Source: Muricea muricata
Lineage: Eukaryota; Cnidaria; Anthozoa; Malacalcyonacea; Plexauridae
Reading direction: 5' to 3'
Length of the DNA stretch: 64,000 bases
Assembly (NCBI GenBank): GCA_963855995.1
Contig: OY979717.1
Coordinates: 71,621,602 to 71,685,601 of the forward strand
The notes under the pieces: generated by a model
Told to the model about the DNA's origin: nothing
What the model saw: the letters and a program-made list of their open reading frames with translations, nothing else
Databases searched by the model: none
Shown: positions 52,791-64,000 of the stretch, piece by piece
Numbering within the stretch: position 1 is the first letter of the stretch
Layout: each line of letters begins with the position of its first letter
Translations under genes and position numbers: made by a program

Positions 52791-53131
52791 TGTTTATTTC
52801 GATGTTTTAAAAATTTTATTGAGTTTTTACAGTGAAAAAGAGCCTCGAAAGCACAAAAATATCTTAAAAAACGCGCCAAAACACTATTTGGGAACAAACT
52901 TCGTAGAGTCATTGACGTCATAACTGGTAATACAATACGGTAAACGACCCCTTTCGCTAATTGAAAACTCTGTAATGGCGGACATGAAATTCGTGTCTTT
53001 TGGTTTAAAAAAAAATGACGGAAAGAAGCGGAATTGAACGCTGAAATTTGGTGAGTCTGCATAATTACTTGTATACTTTTTATATATGTAAAAAAATTAA
53101 GATTAATTTTGCGGCTCTAGTGCCACTTTAA

Positions 53132-53800
53132 GAACTGAGCTGTGACGCCAGATATAACGTCATTCTTCCAGATGGTCTTTACTAGATGAAACGACTTGTT
53201 GTAAGGTTCGCACATTTGGACATTAATGACAAGAATTGCTGGTTGCTTTATTCCAAAGAAGCATGTTCAGAAAGTTTGCAGTATTAAACCACGTTAGGCA
53301 AGGCTTCTTTCCAAAGCGAATTTATAACTAAACTTTGAAAAGTTAAACAATGTGTGATGTTTTCGACTTTTTCGGCTTGAATATCCTGAATAAGTTCCTT
53401 CGCCGTGAGATAATAATCGTATTGGTCATTAGTATTCATGCATCTCTCTTCATACACTTGAGGGATATCAGGACAGCTCGAATTCTTCAGCTTTTTTTCT
53501 TAAAACGACCAAATTTGGATTTGGCAAGGAAAATATCTAGAGTGGCACGAAGAGGAATTTCAAGCCAAGCACGATGTTTATTATGGCACACTAATGTTTG
53601 GCAACAAATATTTCATGCACAATTGTAATTTAATTTTTCCAAAATATCCACAGTCTCCATCTTTATTGTGCTCAGCATGATCCATAGCATAGCAAAATTA
53701 TAGTAAATTCCTAAATAGCAGAAGCTTTAATTACGGTCCACCGCATGAATCAACCTTTGATTTAAATATACTTTAGGAATGATCTGAGAACTGGTGGAAT
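53132..53800. other. No gene seen
   Basis: Between the Kolobok element and a LINE remnant. The open frame at 53,350-53,628 shows no recognisable motif and I do not call it. Confidence 0.35.
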
Positions 53801-54064
53801 TCACTTTGGACACACTAAATATTTCCCCTTGTCAAGCCGCAAAGTCATTGCGCCTCCACCATACTCTTCTCCAGTTGTGATAGCCACATCGTCGGCAAAT
53901 AAGCGCCAGTGTTTAGGTTTTAACAGATGTTGGGATGCCGTAATGCCAAGTTGAGCAAATCTTTCAGAATTTATAAATTGAATATAGGTGTTCAGCAACA
54001 TATTGAACAACAGCGGGCTGAAACAACACCCTTGCGAAACTCCTGTTAAATCGAAATTGAACAA
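53801..54064 (-). pseudogene. LINE reverse transcriptase fragment
   Basis: A short reverse-strand frame with 'GVSQGCCFSPLLFNMLLNTY' (motif B region) and 'LFADDVAITTGEE' (catalytic Asp pair), cut at both ends. It is the same LINE type as at 19.1 and 20.4 kb. Confidence 0.75.
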
Positions 54065-55797
54065 TGCAGCTTACATAATTGTTCATAGTTGTCAACAATG
54101 TTGAACAATATTGTTGCGTGTAAATGAAGTGTAACAATGGTGAATGTGCGCATCGTCACAGTGTGCAATGCTGTTTAAAACAACCTTGAAAAGTTGATAG
54201 TTTTTATCGTGTGCATGACTGTAAAAACCCTATTGCTGACCACGTGCTTACACGGTGACTTGTAGAAACTGTTTCGATAAGTGTTCAATGTTTCGATAAG
54301 AAGAACAGCAGGACCCTCATTAAGAATTCCAATGTTTTCTGCTTTAAGGCACTGGGATATTTCGTCGTCAGAGAGATTGGATATCGTCAAACAATATGTA
54401 AACCATGGTTTAGAACACTGGGGATCTGATTCAGAGGTAATTGAAATTGTGCATACTAAAACACATAACACTTCAACGGCACAACCGCGTCTGGTTGAAA
54501 TTAACTAAAGATTCTAAACACATAAACACATAATTGTTTCTAGTCACAGTAATTGATAGGTTTTACAAACTCCAGGGTGTTGAGAGAACACGACGCTTTT
54601 TACTGGAATGGCTGTCATTTCTGTACAGGTTAGCTGATTAATTTATTATGTACTCACATCGAATGCTTGATTACATGCTTCTGTTACCATTCATGTTTCA
54701 AAATCAGCTGCTTGATTTTCTGCTTTAAATATTATTTATCGCGCGACATCTAAGAGTGCCTAAGGTGTTTTTATAGTCTTCTTGAAAATATTTTTCTCAT
54801 TGAACAATTTTTCGGTCATATAAAGTCAAATTTTAATTGAGCTATAGAAAAAGAGTGTGTACAAAGATGCAACCAGAGCTAGCGTACAAGTAATCTCAAA
54901 TGCAGGCTTATGAGTACTTAAATGGGTGGTCTTTGATTTGAACAAAAAAAACCACAGAGTTTAAGGATATCCCAAAAAAAGCGGAGTTCTGCTTTTAAAT
55001 TTATATTTTGAAAAGAATATTGAGCAGCAAAACTATTGTTTATTCTCGTTTAAAAGTCATGTTGATTCAGCTTGCTTTGGATAGGTTGCTCATAAAATTT
55101 GAGTGAGTGATCAAGAGTCATAAGTTACAGAATACAGTACATTGACCTATTACGATTGGAAATTTTTAAAATTGAGATAAAGTACACACTTTTACGATCT
55201 GTATTCAAAGTTGCTATCTGGCTTTCGTATACGTTAGCCAATTATCTGTTACCAAAGTGGCTGTCTGGATTTCATCTGTTACTTCATTTTTCATCCTTTT
55301 CGCGGGTTTTTTGACCTTGTGTAGTAAAAATTCTATTTGGGGCAGCGCGCGGTACATTTTGTCTTTGAGACAGCTGAAAAGAAAGTACTAATCATATACA
55401 TTAAAATGCCCATAAAGTAGTCAGGGAATTTGCGTATTTCAATAGTTTAGGTGATTTTAAGAAGATTTGCAATATACTTTATCAGACGTAAATTGGATCT
55501 TCATCTACTTTTGGGTGTATGAAGTTGGCGATTTTTCAAAATACTGTGAGCATAAAAACTGGGGCGAGTATGCTCCTGTGACGTCAAATCGGAAACACGT
55601 ATTGATTGCAAACTAATATTCTATACTACAGCATAGTTATTATAATGGGAGGGTTTGGAAGGCCCGGTCACGTGTCAAAATATGTCGTGTTTTCTCTGAC
55701 GTCACTGCTAGAGTGCACACCTGGTATCAATTTAGTATTATTATGCAAATTTCTGGCTCATTCGTTAAAAATGTAAATTTTGCATAGTTTTTCGACG
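54065..55797. other. No gene; upstream region of THAP gene
   Basis: AT-rich sequence with no motif-bearing frame. Two TGACGTCA-like sites (near 55,580 and 55,698) lie within 220 bases of the THAP start and could be CRE/AP-1-type promoter elements of that gene. Short ACAATGTTGAACAATATTGTTG palindromes near 54,090 look like MITE debris. Confidence 0.35.
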
Positions 55798-56553
55798 ATG
55801 CCCGGGGCAAACTGCTCTATTTTTGGTTGCGGAACTAATAGAAGACATAGGGGAGTCGGGATCTTTAAGATTCCAGCTGGAAAAGACGAGAAATCAAAAG
55901 AAATTCATGACGCATGGAGAAAGGTCATAACACGAGATCGTGTTGTTGATGATAACTTTCGCAAGAAAATCGATTCTGGCAGCGTTTATGTATGCGAGAG
56001 ACATTTTAAGAAAGAAGAAATCGAATGTCGTGAGTATTAAGCTATGATCTTTGCTTATTTATATTATTTTCAAACCAGAATAAACCAAGTCGAGCGGGAG
56101 GTCATGTCGCATATCAAACAATGCTTCGTTGTTGACACATGAATGACTCGTGAATATTAAATCTTGACACCAGCTTGATTTAAATAGTCCGATTATTTAA
56201 ATTAGATTCTTTTAGATATATTATAACATTGTTTCGAAAATTTCATAATAATATTATTCAGAGTTTGTGTATTTTTTTACAGCTGGTAAACGTAAACGCC
56301 TTGTTGTTGGGGCTGTTCCTACACAAAACCTGCCAATAAAAAGCATTTCCCCTTCTCCCGTTACAACGAGACGAGAACTTGTGCGACCTGAATTACCAGT
56401 AGCCGTACCTGTAGTTTACAGAAACATTGAACAGTTCAAGAAAAAGATTTTGGCGTTGAAATTACGCGGATGGTCTAAGACTGAGAGCAATGATGTTAGT
56501 AATGATGTGCTATTTAAACTGTTCGACCAAACCCATGTCTTACCAAAATTGCC

Positions 56554-58135
56554 CTAGCGTGTAGATTCTGGGTACCAAATTTGGTTCTGAAAGAGTACGC
56601 ATCCATATTAGCTGTACCTGTAACATCATTAATTAACTCGTGCTTAAATGAACAAACCTTCCCCCAGATATGGAAGAGTGCAGATGTCACGACAATTCCA
56701 AAAAATTCGCAAGTGGAAACAATATCTAATGATCTTAGGCCAATATCTTTAACTCCCACTTTATCGAAGATCGCAGAAGGCTACATAGTTCATGTTCATG
56801 TTAAACCACCAGTACTAGAACAAATTGGAAAAGACCAGTATGAATGTGTACCGCACTCTTCCACTTCTCATGCACTAATTAACATGATACATCAATGGAC
56901 TAAAGCGACAGATGGCACCGGTGCCAGTGTTAGAGTATTTGTTTTGAACTATAAAAAGGCATTCGATTTGATTGACCGCAACATCTTCATCAGTAAGTTG
57001 TCCAAGTACAAAATTAACCCATTCGTTGTAAATTGGATTTGTGACTTCCTAAGTAATCGACATCAGAGAGTCAAACTTGCTGAAGATGGTTTTTCGGAGT
57101 GGAAAACTGTCCCAGCAGGAGTACCTCAAGGTACAAAGTTATGACCGTGGCTATTTATCATAATGATAAATGATTTGGAAGTAACCTCAAGCGATGGAGT
57201 TTTTGAATATGTCGATGATACGACTACACACGAAGTTGTAAAAAAAGGAGAAAACAGCCAAGCACAAACACTACTTGATGAAATCAATGATTGGCCAATT
57301 GCAAATAAATTTCAGCTGCATCCTCAAAAATGTAAAGAACTGCAGATTTCCTTTACCCGTGATGATGTAAGTCATGATGATGTATTAATCGATCAATCTA
57401 CCTTAAACATCGTGGAATCAGTTAAAATTCTTGGAGTTACTATCCAGAATAACTTTAAATGGAGCTTGCATATTAAGGATACGGTTAAGAAAGCCTCTAA
57501 AAGGTTATACTTTTTGAAGCAGTTGAAGCGGGCAAAATTATCAACAGAAGAGTTAGTTAAATTTTATGTTACATGCATTCAATCTGTTATTCTTTATGCA
57601 TGTCAAGTCTATCACTACAGTATTCCGGAATACCTGAGCAAATCACTCGAACGTGTACAAAGGAGAGCTTTGCGTATAATATATGGATACGACTATTCTT
57701 ATAAGGAATTATTAAGTCAATCAAAACTTACAACCCTCTCGGAACGAAGATCGGACCTCTGTAGTAAATTTTCTGATAAGATTATGTCTGACCCTCAAAA
57801 CAACTTGCATAAATTACTTCCGTTTAACGAAGACAGTCAGTCTTATGATTTACGAAGGAAAGGACGTTTTTACCCACCCAAGTGTGCAACGAATAGACAC
57901 CAAAAAACTTTTATCGTATCGGCATCACAAGAATTTAATATAAATTTAAAAACTATATAGATGTAGATCTTTATGATATTAAAATATTTAATATTATTAA
58001 TTAGAAGAACTCTTTAATTTGGCAGTTTTTAGTTACTTTTATTGCTAAAAGGTAAATATCTGATATTCAGTAAATGCTGTAAATGAGATTATTTTTAATA
58101 AACCATCTATCTATCTAAACCATCTATCTATCTAT
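56554..58135 (+). pseudogene. CR1/L2-like non-LTR retrotransposon, 5' truncated
   Basis: Reverse transcriptase and C-terminal domain: 'NDLRPISLTPTLSKIAEGYI', 'NYKKAFDLIDRNIFISKLSK' (motif A), 'VPAGVPQGTKL' and, after one TGA (57,142-57,144, where a Gly is expected), 'PWLFIIMINDLEV' and 'YVDDTTTHEVV' (catalytic Asp pair). The C-terminal part reads 'LKQLKRAKLSTEELVKFYVT' to the stop at 57,958. The 3' end is an (ATCT)n-type tail at ~58,100-58,135. It has a single nonsense codon and few other breaks, so it is a rather young insertion, inside the THAP gene. Confidence 0.85.
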
Positions 58136-59959
58136 GTAATGAAATAACAAGCCCATTTATTTGTGACCCTAGTACCACCAGAAATCCAACTGAAATAATT
58201 CGCCACACTGTGATCAAAGGTGACTTTTGTCTGATTGGTTGATTTCCGAGCTAGTTTTCAGGCCCTTTTGGAGTATTTTGCTCGCGCGACATCGTGTTCG
58301 TAATTATGCGCGTGCAGCTAGATTGTTTTGTTCTTTGCAAGAGTTGTTTGCAGTATTTGCGAGAAAATTGTTAATATTCATTATCTGCGGCAATTTATCA
58401 TGTAATGTTTTCAGTTCGATCGCAACGAAAAGTTAAAAATGTGCATTTTTTATGCCGTCGGATATGAGTATTCATTCGAGTGACGGAAATCGACGATCAA
58501 TACAAATGAAATGAAACTTTACCAACGATATTTTTGCACAACGTGCTTAATTATGAGGACCATTTCAGGGCAATCTGAAAGAGCGCTATTTCGTGAAAAC
58601 CAATATTTTTGCCGCATGGTAGTGAGAACGTCAAATTTACTGGCAAGCTATCGTTCCTTCAATGTTCAGAAGATTTGTGTACGGAAGGTCCATGAAAACT
58701 GAGGTTAGTGTCTTTGTATCATGTAATTTAAGCAACAGATCGCATTTTTTGCCCATGTCGCTATGATGCTGTTATTTTGTATCGCGTTCGTTGTCAATTT
58801 CACCCGACCTTGTTAACATGTTTGGAAAAATGTTTCTGATCTGACCGTGTTTCTGATGCTAATATTTGGGTACGGAATTATTACTCAGTACTGCCACCAT
58901 GAATCGAGCGACGTGCAACTGCTTCGTGACTTCGACTTGACGATAGACAGCGAAGGCTTCTTGTCAGCTGTAGGTATTGCATGTTTGCGTAAAACCCATA
59001 GAAATAATACTAGGTTTTGCCTAGTATTTCTTTGGTTTAAGCGTATGTAAACAAGCTAATAACAACCAGGTATATACGGTTCTATTTCATTATCTTTTCG
59101 TCTCACTACAACTAAGTACAACAAATGCTGTTAGCAATGCTTAGGCGAACCTCGTACCCGGCTAGTTTCAGTAGCCATCGGTGGAACTCAAACAAAGCTA
59201 ACAACATGAAATTGGCATGGCCACAGAATATATTATAAATTGTAGGCTTCATTATCTTCACGTATAAAAAACGTGAAAGTCGTATCGCAATATTAAACTG
59301 AATCTATACAAAACATTCAATTTTAAATCCAACTACTTTTGAAGTCAAAATGTGCAATTGTATACAACAATAAATATTTCTTTAGAGTGCAACATACTAT
59401 AAAAATAAAAAATAATATATCCTGTGCCTTTGTCTGAAAAGCTATACATCCATGTCAATAATAAACATAAGTAAATTACAACCATCTTTAAAAACCTTAT
59501 AATTATGTACAAGTATATGCAATTCTAATTGTCTTACAAAAATCCAAACTCTAGCTTTGATATATTGTTTAGGTTTTATCATCAACGTATAAAAGAAAGA
59601 AGCTCCGCCTTATTATATTTTTGATTTTTTGCCTTGTCTTATGCGTTGCATTTACTTGCATGTTTTTACAGTTTTGTTTCTAAACCTTATCCTTAATGAT
59701 GGACATGTGCCATGTACAGGTACATAACCCATTAGACCAGAAGAATACATAGAGAGTGTGTACCATTTGAAGCCACTGTCTTCATCAGAGCTTAGGATTG
59801 TGAGATATTAACCAACAGTCATCGCTGCTCAACCTGTGTGGACACTGAGAAGTGCATAACTCAGAAAACGGAAAGGTCAGAAAAGAAAATGTTTGAGCCA
59901 GTTAAAGATAAAGCACCCTTAACTACAACCAGCAAGACTAGACTAGTAGCCACCGTCTA
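58136..59959. other. Probable intron of the THAP gene; no clear exon
   Basis: No firm coding block. A short stretch at ~58,903-58,975 reads 'DVQLLRDFDLTIDSEGFLSA' before a possible donor site and could be a missing P-transposase exon, but the match is weak. Confidence 0.35.
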
Positions 59960-61788
59960 AAAGCAACGTCTTCTCTGCAATCAACTCCAGTATCGTTTGA
60001 CAGACCTAGAAAAGGAAATTTCTAAAAACAGCATTTCTGTTGATAAGACGTTTGAGAAAGATATATTCTCTATCATGGCTGATTGCAGTGATGAAGATGT
60101 TTCACCTCACATGAAATTTTTCTGGGAGCAGCAGGGAAAGTTACTCCAAACACCTACTTTTGGTCGTCGTTACCATCCCCACCTCATCCGCTATTGTTTA
60201 TCCCTTCATGCTAAGTCATCTGCAGTGTATCGCGAATTACGGGACTCTAAAGTCTTAGTTCTTCCAAGTGAAAGGACATTAAGGGATTATCGTAATTTTT
60301 TCAAACCACAACAAGGTTTTAATTCAGATAATATTGAAAGACTTAAGGACATGAAAAATGGATACTTTGACATTCAGAGGTATGTGGTCATTGCGTTTGA
60401 TGAGATGAAGATCCAGTCAAAATTAGTCTTCAACAAATTTACCAATGAACTCACTGGATTTGTTGACCTGGGGGAAAAGGAACTGAATACAAGCAGTTTT
60501 GGTAGTCATGAGCTGGCTACTCATGCTCTTGTATTTTTTGTTCGAGGTACTGCAACTGACCTGAAGTATTCTCTGGCCTACTTCTTGACCAAAGATGTTA
60601 CATCATACCAGATTATGCCTCTTTTTTGGAAGTCTGCATCTGTGTTGGAACTGGTATGTAACCTGTGGGTTTGTGCAGCAGTGTGTGATGGTGCCTCCCC
60701 AAATCATCTGTATTTTCAACTCCATCCTGGTGTAGCTAACACAGAAATAGACAGTGTTATAAATTGGACATGCAATGTCTTTGCACCTGACAGAGAAATT
60801 TATTTTTTTTCTGACCCCCCTCATTTGGTGAAAACAGCCAGGAACTGTTTGTTCAACTCAGGTAGTGGGAAGTGGACTCGCTACATGTGGAACAATGAGA
60901 AATATATGCTGTGGGACCACATTGCTCAATTATATTTTTCTAATCTTGATTGTGGTTTACACCAGTTGCCGAAGTTGACAGCTGATCACATCAATTTGAA
61001 ATCATTTTCGAAGATGAAAGTTAGCTATGCTGTCCAGGTGTTAAGTAACACTGTTTCTGAAGCCCTCCATTGTCATTACCCATCTGGCGAAGAAGATGAA
61101 ACCGCCAAATTCTGCAAAATGATGAATGGCTTTTTTGACTGTGCAAATGTCCGATCCTCCACAGAGTCCTTACGAAAGCGCAATGATTTTCTGGCTCCCT
61201 ATCGTCACACAAATGATGAGCGGTTCAAATGGTTAGAAGACACCTTCATTAAATACTTGGAGGATTGGAAAGCGGCAGTTAATTCAAAAGAAGGGCAATA
61301 TAACCCTGATGAAAAAGGCCGGATGTTTCTAAGTTTGCAAACCTTCCAGGGCTTGAAGATGTCGGTGAGTTCGCTAATTGGGGTTGTCAAGTATCTTCTT
61401 GAGCAAGGTTTTGAATTTGTCTTGACAGAGCGATTCTGTCAAAATGACCTTGAAGAGTACTTTGGTTACCAACGAGCTCAGGGCAGGAGAAGTGACAACC
61501 CATCTGCTGCTGAATTTGGGTACAACGACATGCGAATTGCTGTTTGGAGGGATATAGCTCCATCAACAGTTGAAGGTAACGTTGCAGGGAGGCATTATGG
61601 GAAGCGTCAAAAGTGGTTCAGTGTCAGTGATGAACCTTTGCCAAAACGAAAATCGAGCGAAAAGCAATCGAAAGAATAAACTATAAATGGTAACACTTTT
61701 TGCCTGTAATAATATTTTGTTGATAATTGTAAAAATTGCGATGGACAATAAGTGGTAATTCTTTACAATATAATAAAATGCATAAGGT

Positions 61789-61951
61789 GAGGCTGGTTTA
61801 CACGGCCAAAGTTTCTGTGACCAAGGTACACAGTTTGGTCACAGTAAGTAAATTGACAGATAATTCAAGACAATCGCTACTTTAAAGTTTTTTGACCAAA
61901 GTTGTTGAACACAAACTTTTGTCAGAAACTTTGGCTGTGTAAATTAGGCTC
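61789..61951. mobile_element. Short MITE, ~160 bp
   Basis: Imperfect inverted ends: GTTTACACGGCCAAAGTTTC (from ~61,796) and its near complement (61,923-61,945). No coding content. The target duplication is not certain. Confidence 0.6.
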
Positions 61952-62189
61952 ATGCACTTTATCATATTGTAAAGAACTATCATGTATTACATTGCATTGA
62001 TTATGGTAGCACAAAAATTGATTTTCCTATTCACCTGACCACAAACAAAGTGAGTAAACCAATTGCCAATACTTGAAATGTTGATTGTATTAAGTAAATG
62101 ACTAATAATGTAACTAAAATTAAGATTTTTAACAATCACTAAATGGTATGATTTTTGGCTACTATATACAATATATATATATAGTTGCG

Positions 62190-63830
62190 GGACTGATTAA
62201 GTTCGGCGAATTTTGTACAATGCCACGTCCGTATTCGGACGATTTACGCTGGCAAATGGTATACCAAAAACTTTTTTTGAGAAGAGCTATGAAGAAATTG
62301 CGTTGCAACTATTTGTTAGTCCAAAGACTGAGTATCGGACGAATAGCACGTTAGTGATACCTTGTTGATATTACTGATATTTTGGCTGCTGTTAACACGC
62401 TTGCAAAGACAGCGTGTGTATACATAGTCTACTGAGGTTACAGCAAAAATAAACTCGTGCAACGTTTGTTTCAAAATTTGCTCATGTTTTAAACAATTTG
62501 TTCAAATGTAACCAGCATGTTGCATATATGCCTGACAGTCAGAAGGATGTTATTTTCACAAATGCATTCCAGATAAGTGGGCAAGGACCTCGTACAGCTT
62601 GTAAAACTGAATCATTCTGTCGCAAGTAGTGCTTAACTTTGGCGAAAACCTCTTCAATCCGGTTCAAATCGGGACTGTATGGTGGCAAAAAACGGATAAG
62701 CGCTCCAGAATCATAAACATGCTCCACAACTTCTTGGACATGATGTGCTGGGTGGTTATCTGTTGGGAAAGCTACGAGCGCCTTTTACTAGCAATGAATC
62801 GATTTAATGGGGAAAACCCGCGATCTGTTATTTATTGTAATGCGTAAGAATTAATTGTGCAAATTTAGCAAGCCAGCGTCACCAGAGCCGTCCTATTGCA
62901 TGTAGTAATATTCGGGTAAATAATTTGGATTAAGGAGAGCGAGCATAAAATCTTTTCTTTGGATTTTTCAATAACCAATTGGCAATAAGTCCTTCACTTG
63001 AAATAGCGGAAATTGCAAAATAATGAGGTGCCCTGCGTGAATAGCTATAATCCCTCACGACTGGGTCCTTCAAGTGAAATAAGTATTTTCAGAAGTTTTT
63101 TACAACAACGTGACTTTGAAGTATACTGTACATACAATGCCTGTTTCATCGAGAAAGACGAGTTGGTTCGGATTAAGTACGCTGATTTCTGCTTTGAATT
63201 GTAGCCTTAGATTATCATTTCGCTGAAGAGAAATTCGGTGTATTTAAAAGCAAATGCTTCGTAAATTTTGTACTGAACATAACAATACAAATTTTGAAGG
63301 TGAGTTGAAAGATTCATTGAAGGTTTAAGATTGAAACAATAGTGTGATGCATTCAGTGTTGTGTATATTTCTGCGCATTTTTAGCTGATATATACTGAAT
63401 ATTATTAATGGCAGTGATGTGCTTGTGTATACCTTCTTACGCGTTATTCCAAGTCTATACACAGCTCCACACTGCAGTGTCCTCGGGCCAAACGCAGAAC
63501 CAGTAGCGTTGGAAACATAATTTGCTATTTCGTGTAGCTGCATCTGACGCGAACGAAGCAAGCAATCCATGATAATATACTCTTCATGGGGAAATAAAGT
63601 TATAATCCCAGTTGGGCGACCGAGACAGCAAAGCTTTACATCACCCGTATTTAAAAACGTGCTAATCGTCCGATATACAGTCTTTGGACTAACAAATAAT
63701 AGCAATGCAATTTTTTCATAGCTCTTCTCAAAAAAATTTTTGGTATACCATTCGCCAGCGTAAATCGTCCGAATACGGACGTGGCATTGTACAAAATTCG
63801 CCGAACTTAAGCAGTCTCGCAACTAGCACA
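62190..63830 (-). pseudogene. IS630/Tc1-like transposon with inverted copy of its own 5' end
   Basis: Reverse-strand transposase remnant: N-terminus near 63,784 (MPRPYSDDLRW) with a frame break in a T run at ~63,737, then a helix-turn-helix region ('LLFVSPKTVYRTISTFLNTG'), 'LVFLDETGI' near 63,150 (first Asp) and 'PPYSPDLNRIEEVFAKVKHY' near 62,680 (Glu). Stops and frame breaks between them make it dead. At the left, 62,190-62,345 is an inverted copy of ~63,655-63,815 and repeats the coding start (MPRPYSDDLRWQM) in + orientation. So the inverted repeat includes coding sequence, either as a very long TIR or through a fold-back rearrangement. Confidence 0.75.
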
Positions 63831-63867
63831 CACTCTTACGCCCCACGCGAGCCGACGCATACAATGA

Positions 63868-63902
63868 TACGGTATATATATATACATATTTATATATATA
63901 TG

Positions 63903-63988
<86 letters not shown>

Positions 63989-64000
63989 TATATATATATA
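63868..64000. repeat. (TA)n microsatellite
   Basis: An almost pure TA tract running to the window edge, with a few ATAAATA interruptions. Its true length is unknown and assemblies often collapse such tracts. Confidence 0.95.

Larger units (their letters stand above)
46238..53127. mobile_element. Kolobok-like DNA transposon, 6.9 kb, two genes
   Basis: The ends GTGGCACTAGAGCCGCAAAA and complement lie inside TTAA target copies (46,234-46,237 and 53,128-53,131; one extra base at the right). TIRs extend ~165 bp, including a block reading CATGTCCGCCATTACAGAG on the left. Inside are a reverse-strand THAP-Kolobok transposase gene and a forward-strand gene for a P2X7 C-terminal-like domain. TTAA targets and this transposase type define Kolobok. 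Confidence 0.85.
55798..61679 (+). pseudogene. THAP9/P-element-like transposase gene split by a LINE
   Basis: Exon 1 (55,798-56,029) codes for a THAP zinc finger: MPGANCSIFGCGTNRR, then 'AWRKVITRD', 'YVCERHFKKEEIE'. Exon 2 (from 56,283) joins in phase and reads 'LVVGAVPTQNLP', then 'LKLRGWSKTESND' and 'HVLPKL', where a LINE cuts in (~56,554). The catalytic part is a 560-residue open frame (59,997-61,679): 'VIAFDEMKIQSK' (first Asp), 'CDGASPNHLYF' (second Asp), 'FSDPPHLVKTARNCLF', 'TERFCQNDLEEYFGYQ' and a basic tail. A TAA near 59,958 sits just upstream in frame. The order THAP, linker and DDE core with a GTP-binding insertion is that of P elements and THAP9. It may be a transposon or a domesticated gene. 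I could not find TIRs, and one gene spanning both parts is inferred. Confidence 0.7.

Noticed and set aside
45187-53127. One large TTAA element spanning both the MITE and the Kolobok
   Set aside because: Each has its own matching TIR pair and TTAA sites; they are neighbours, not one unit.
53350-53628. 92-codon forward frame with 'IIIVLVISIHASLFIHL'
   Set aside because: No domain, no neighbours and AT-rich composition; likely chance.
18681-64000. CRISPR array or tRNA/rRNA genes
   Set aside because: No spaced direct-repeat array of CRISPR type and no tRNA-like cloverleaf noticed. The repeats are collagen-coding, microsatellites or transposon ends.

Overview
The window is an AT-rich stretch of animal nuclear DNA made almost entirely of transposable elements nested in one another. 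I find no convincing ordinary host gene. The mix of families (Polinton, Kolobok, P/THAP9-like, Tc1/mariner, CR1/L2-like LINEs and a copia element with a half-tRNA-Met primer site) points to a marine invertebrate, most likely a cnidarian. That assignment is an inference and no species can be named.

Layout: 1-5.5 kb holds reverse-strand LINE debris, a 2.2 kb inverted-repeat element and a dead Tc1 copy. 7,040-18,679 is a complete 11.6 kb DNA transposon with ~200 bp TIRs and a 7 bp target duplication. It carries two convergent genes: a decayed P/THAP9-like transposase on + and, on -, a PIF1-like helicase with a long C-terminal extension ending in a homeodomain-like exon. A MITE with a Tc1 copy inside it, and a 144 bp hairpin, sit in its introns. 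18.7-21.7 kb is more LINE debris.

21,750-42,206 is a full-length Polinton (Maverick), an integrated virus-like element, with ~355 bp TIRs beginning AG and a 6 bp target duplication (catacc). It encodes a protein-primed family B DNA polymerase (cut off before its palm domain), chromodomain integrase, penton-like minor capsid protein, likely major capsid protein, packaging ATPase, a collagen-like fibre, a GIY-YIG-like nuclease with a zinc finger, a probable lipid-anchored small protein, a zinc-ribbon protein and several small membrane proteins. The capsid, ATPase and integrase frames are open. Others are broken by frameshifts, a nonsense codon, a copia retrotransposon (33,917-38,440) inside the fibre gene and a P-type MITE (40,659-41,631) inside the last gene. 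No maturation protease was found.

42.2-46.2 kb holds little except a TTAA MITE. 46,238-53,127 is a Kolobok transposon with TTAA target sites. Its reverse-strand transposase gene starts with a THAP zinc finger, and its forward strand carries an apparently intact three-exon gene for a P2X7-receptor C-terminal (ballast)-like zinc domain. 55.8-61.7 kb is a THAP/P-element transposase gene interrupted by a CR1/L2-like LINE. 62.2-63.8 kb is a broken IS630/Tc1-like element, and the window ends in a long (TA)n tract.

The three most interesting items are the transposon-borne PIF1-homeodomain gene, the Kolobok-borne P2X7-like gene, and the hairpins that mark gene ends in the Polinton.
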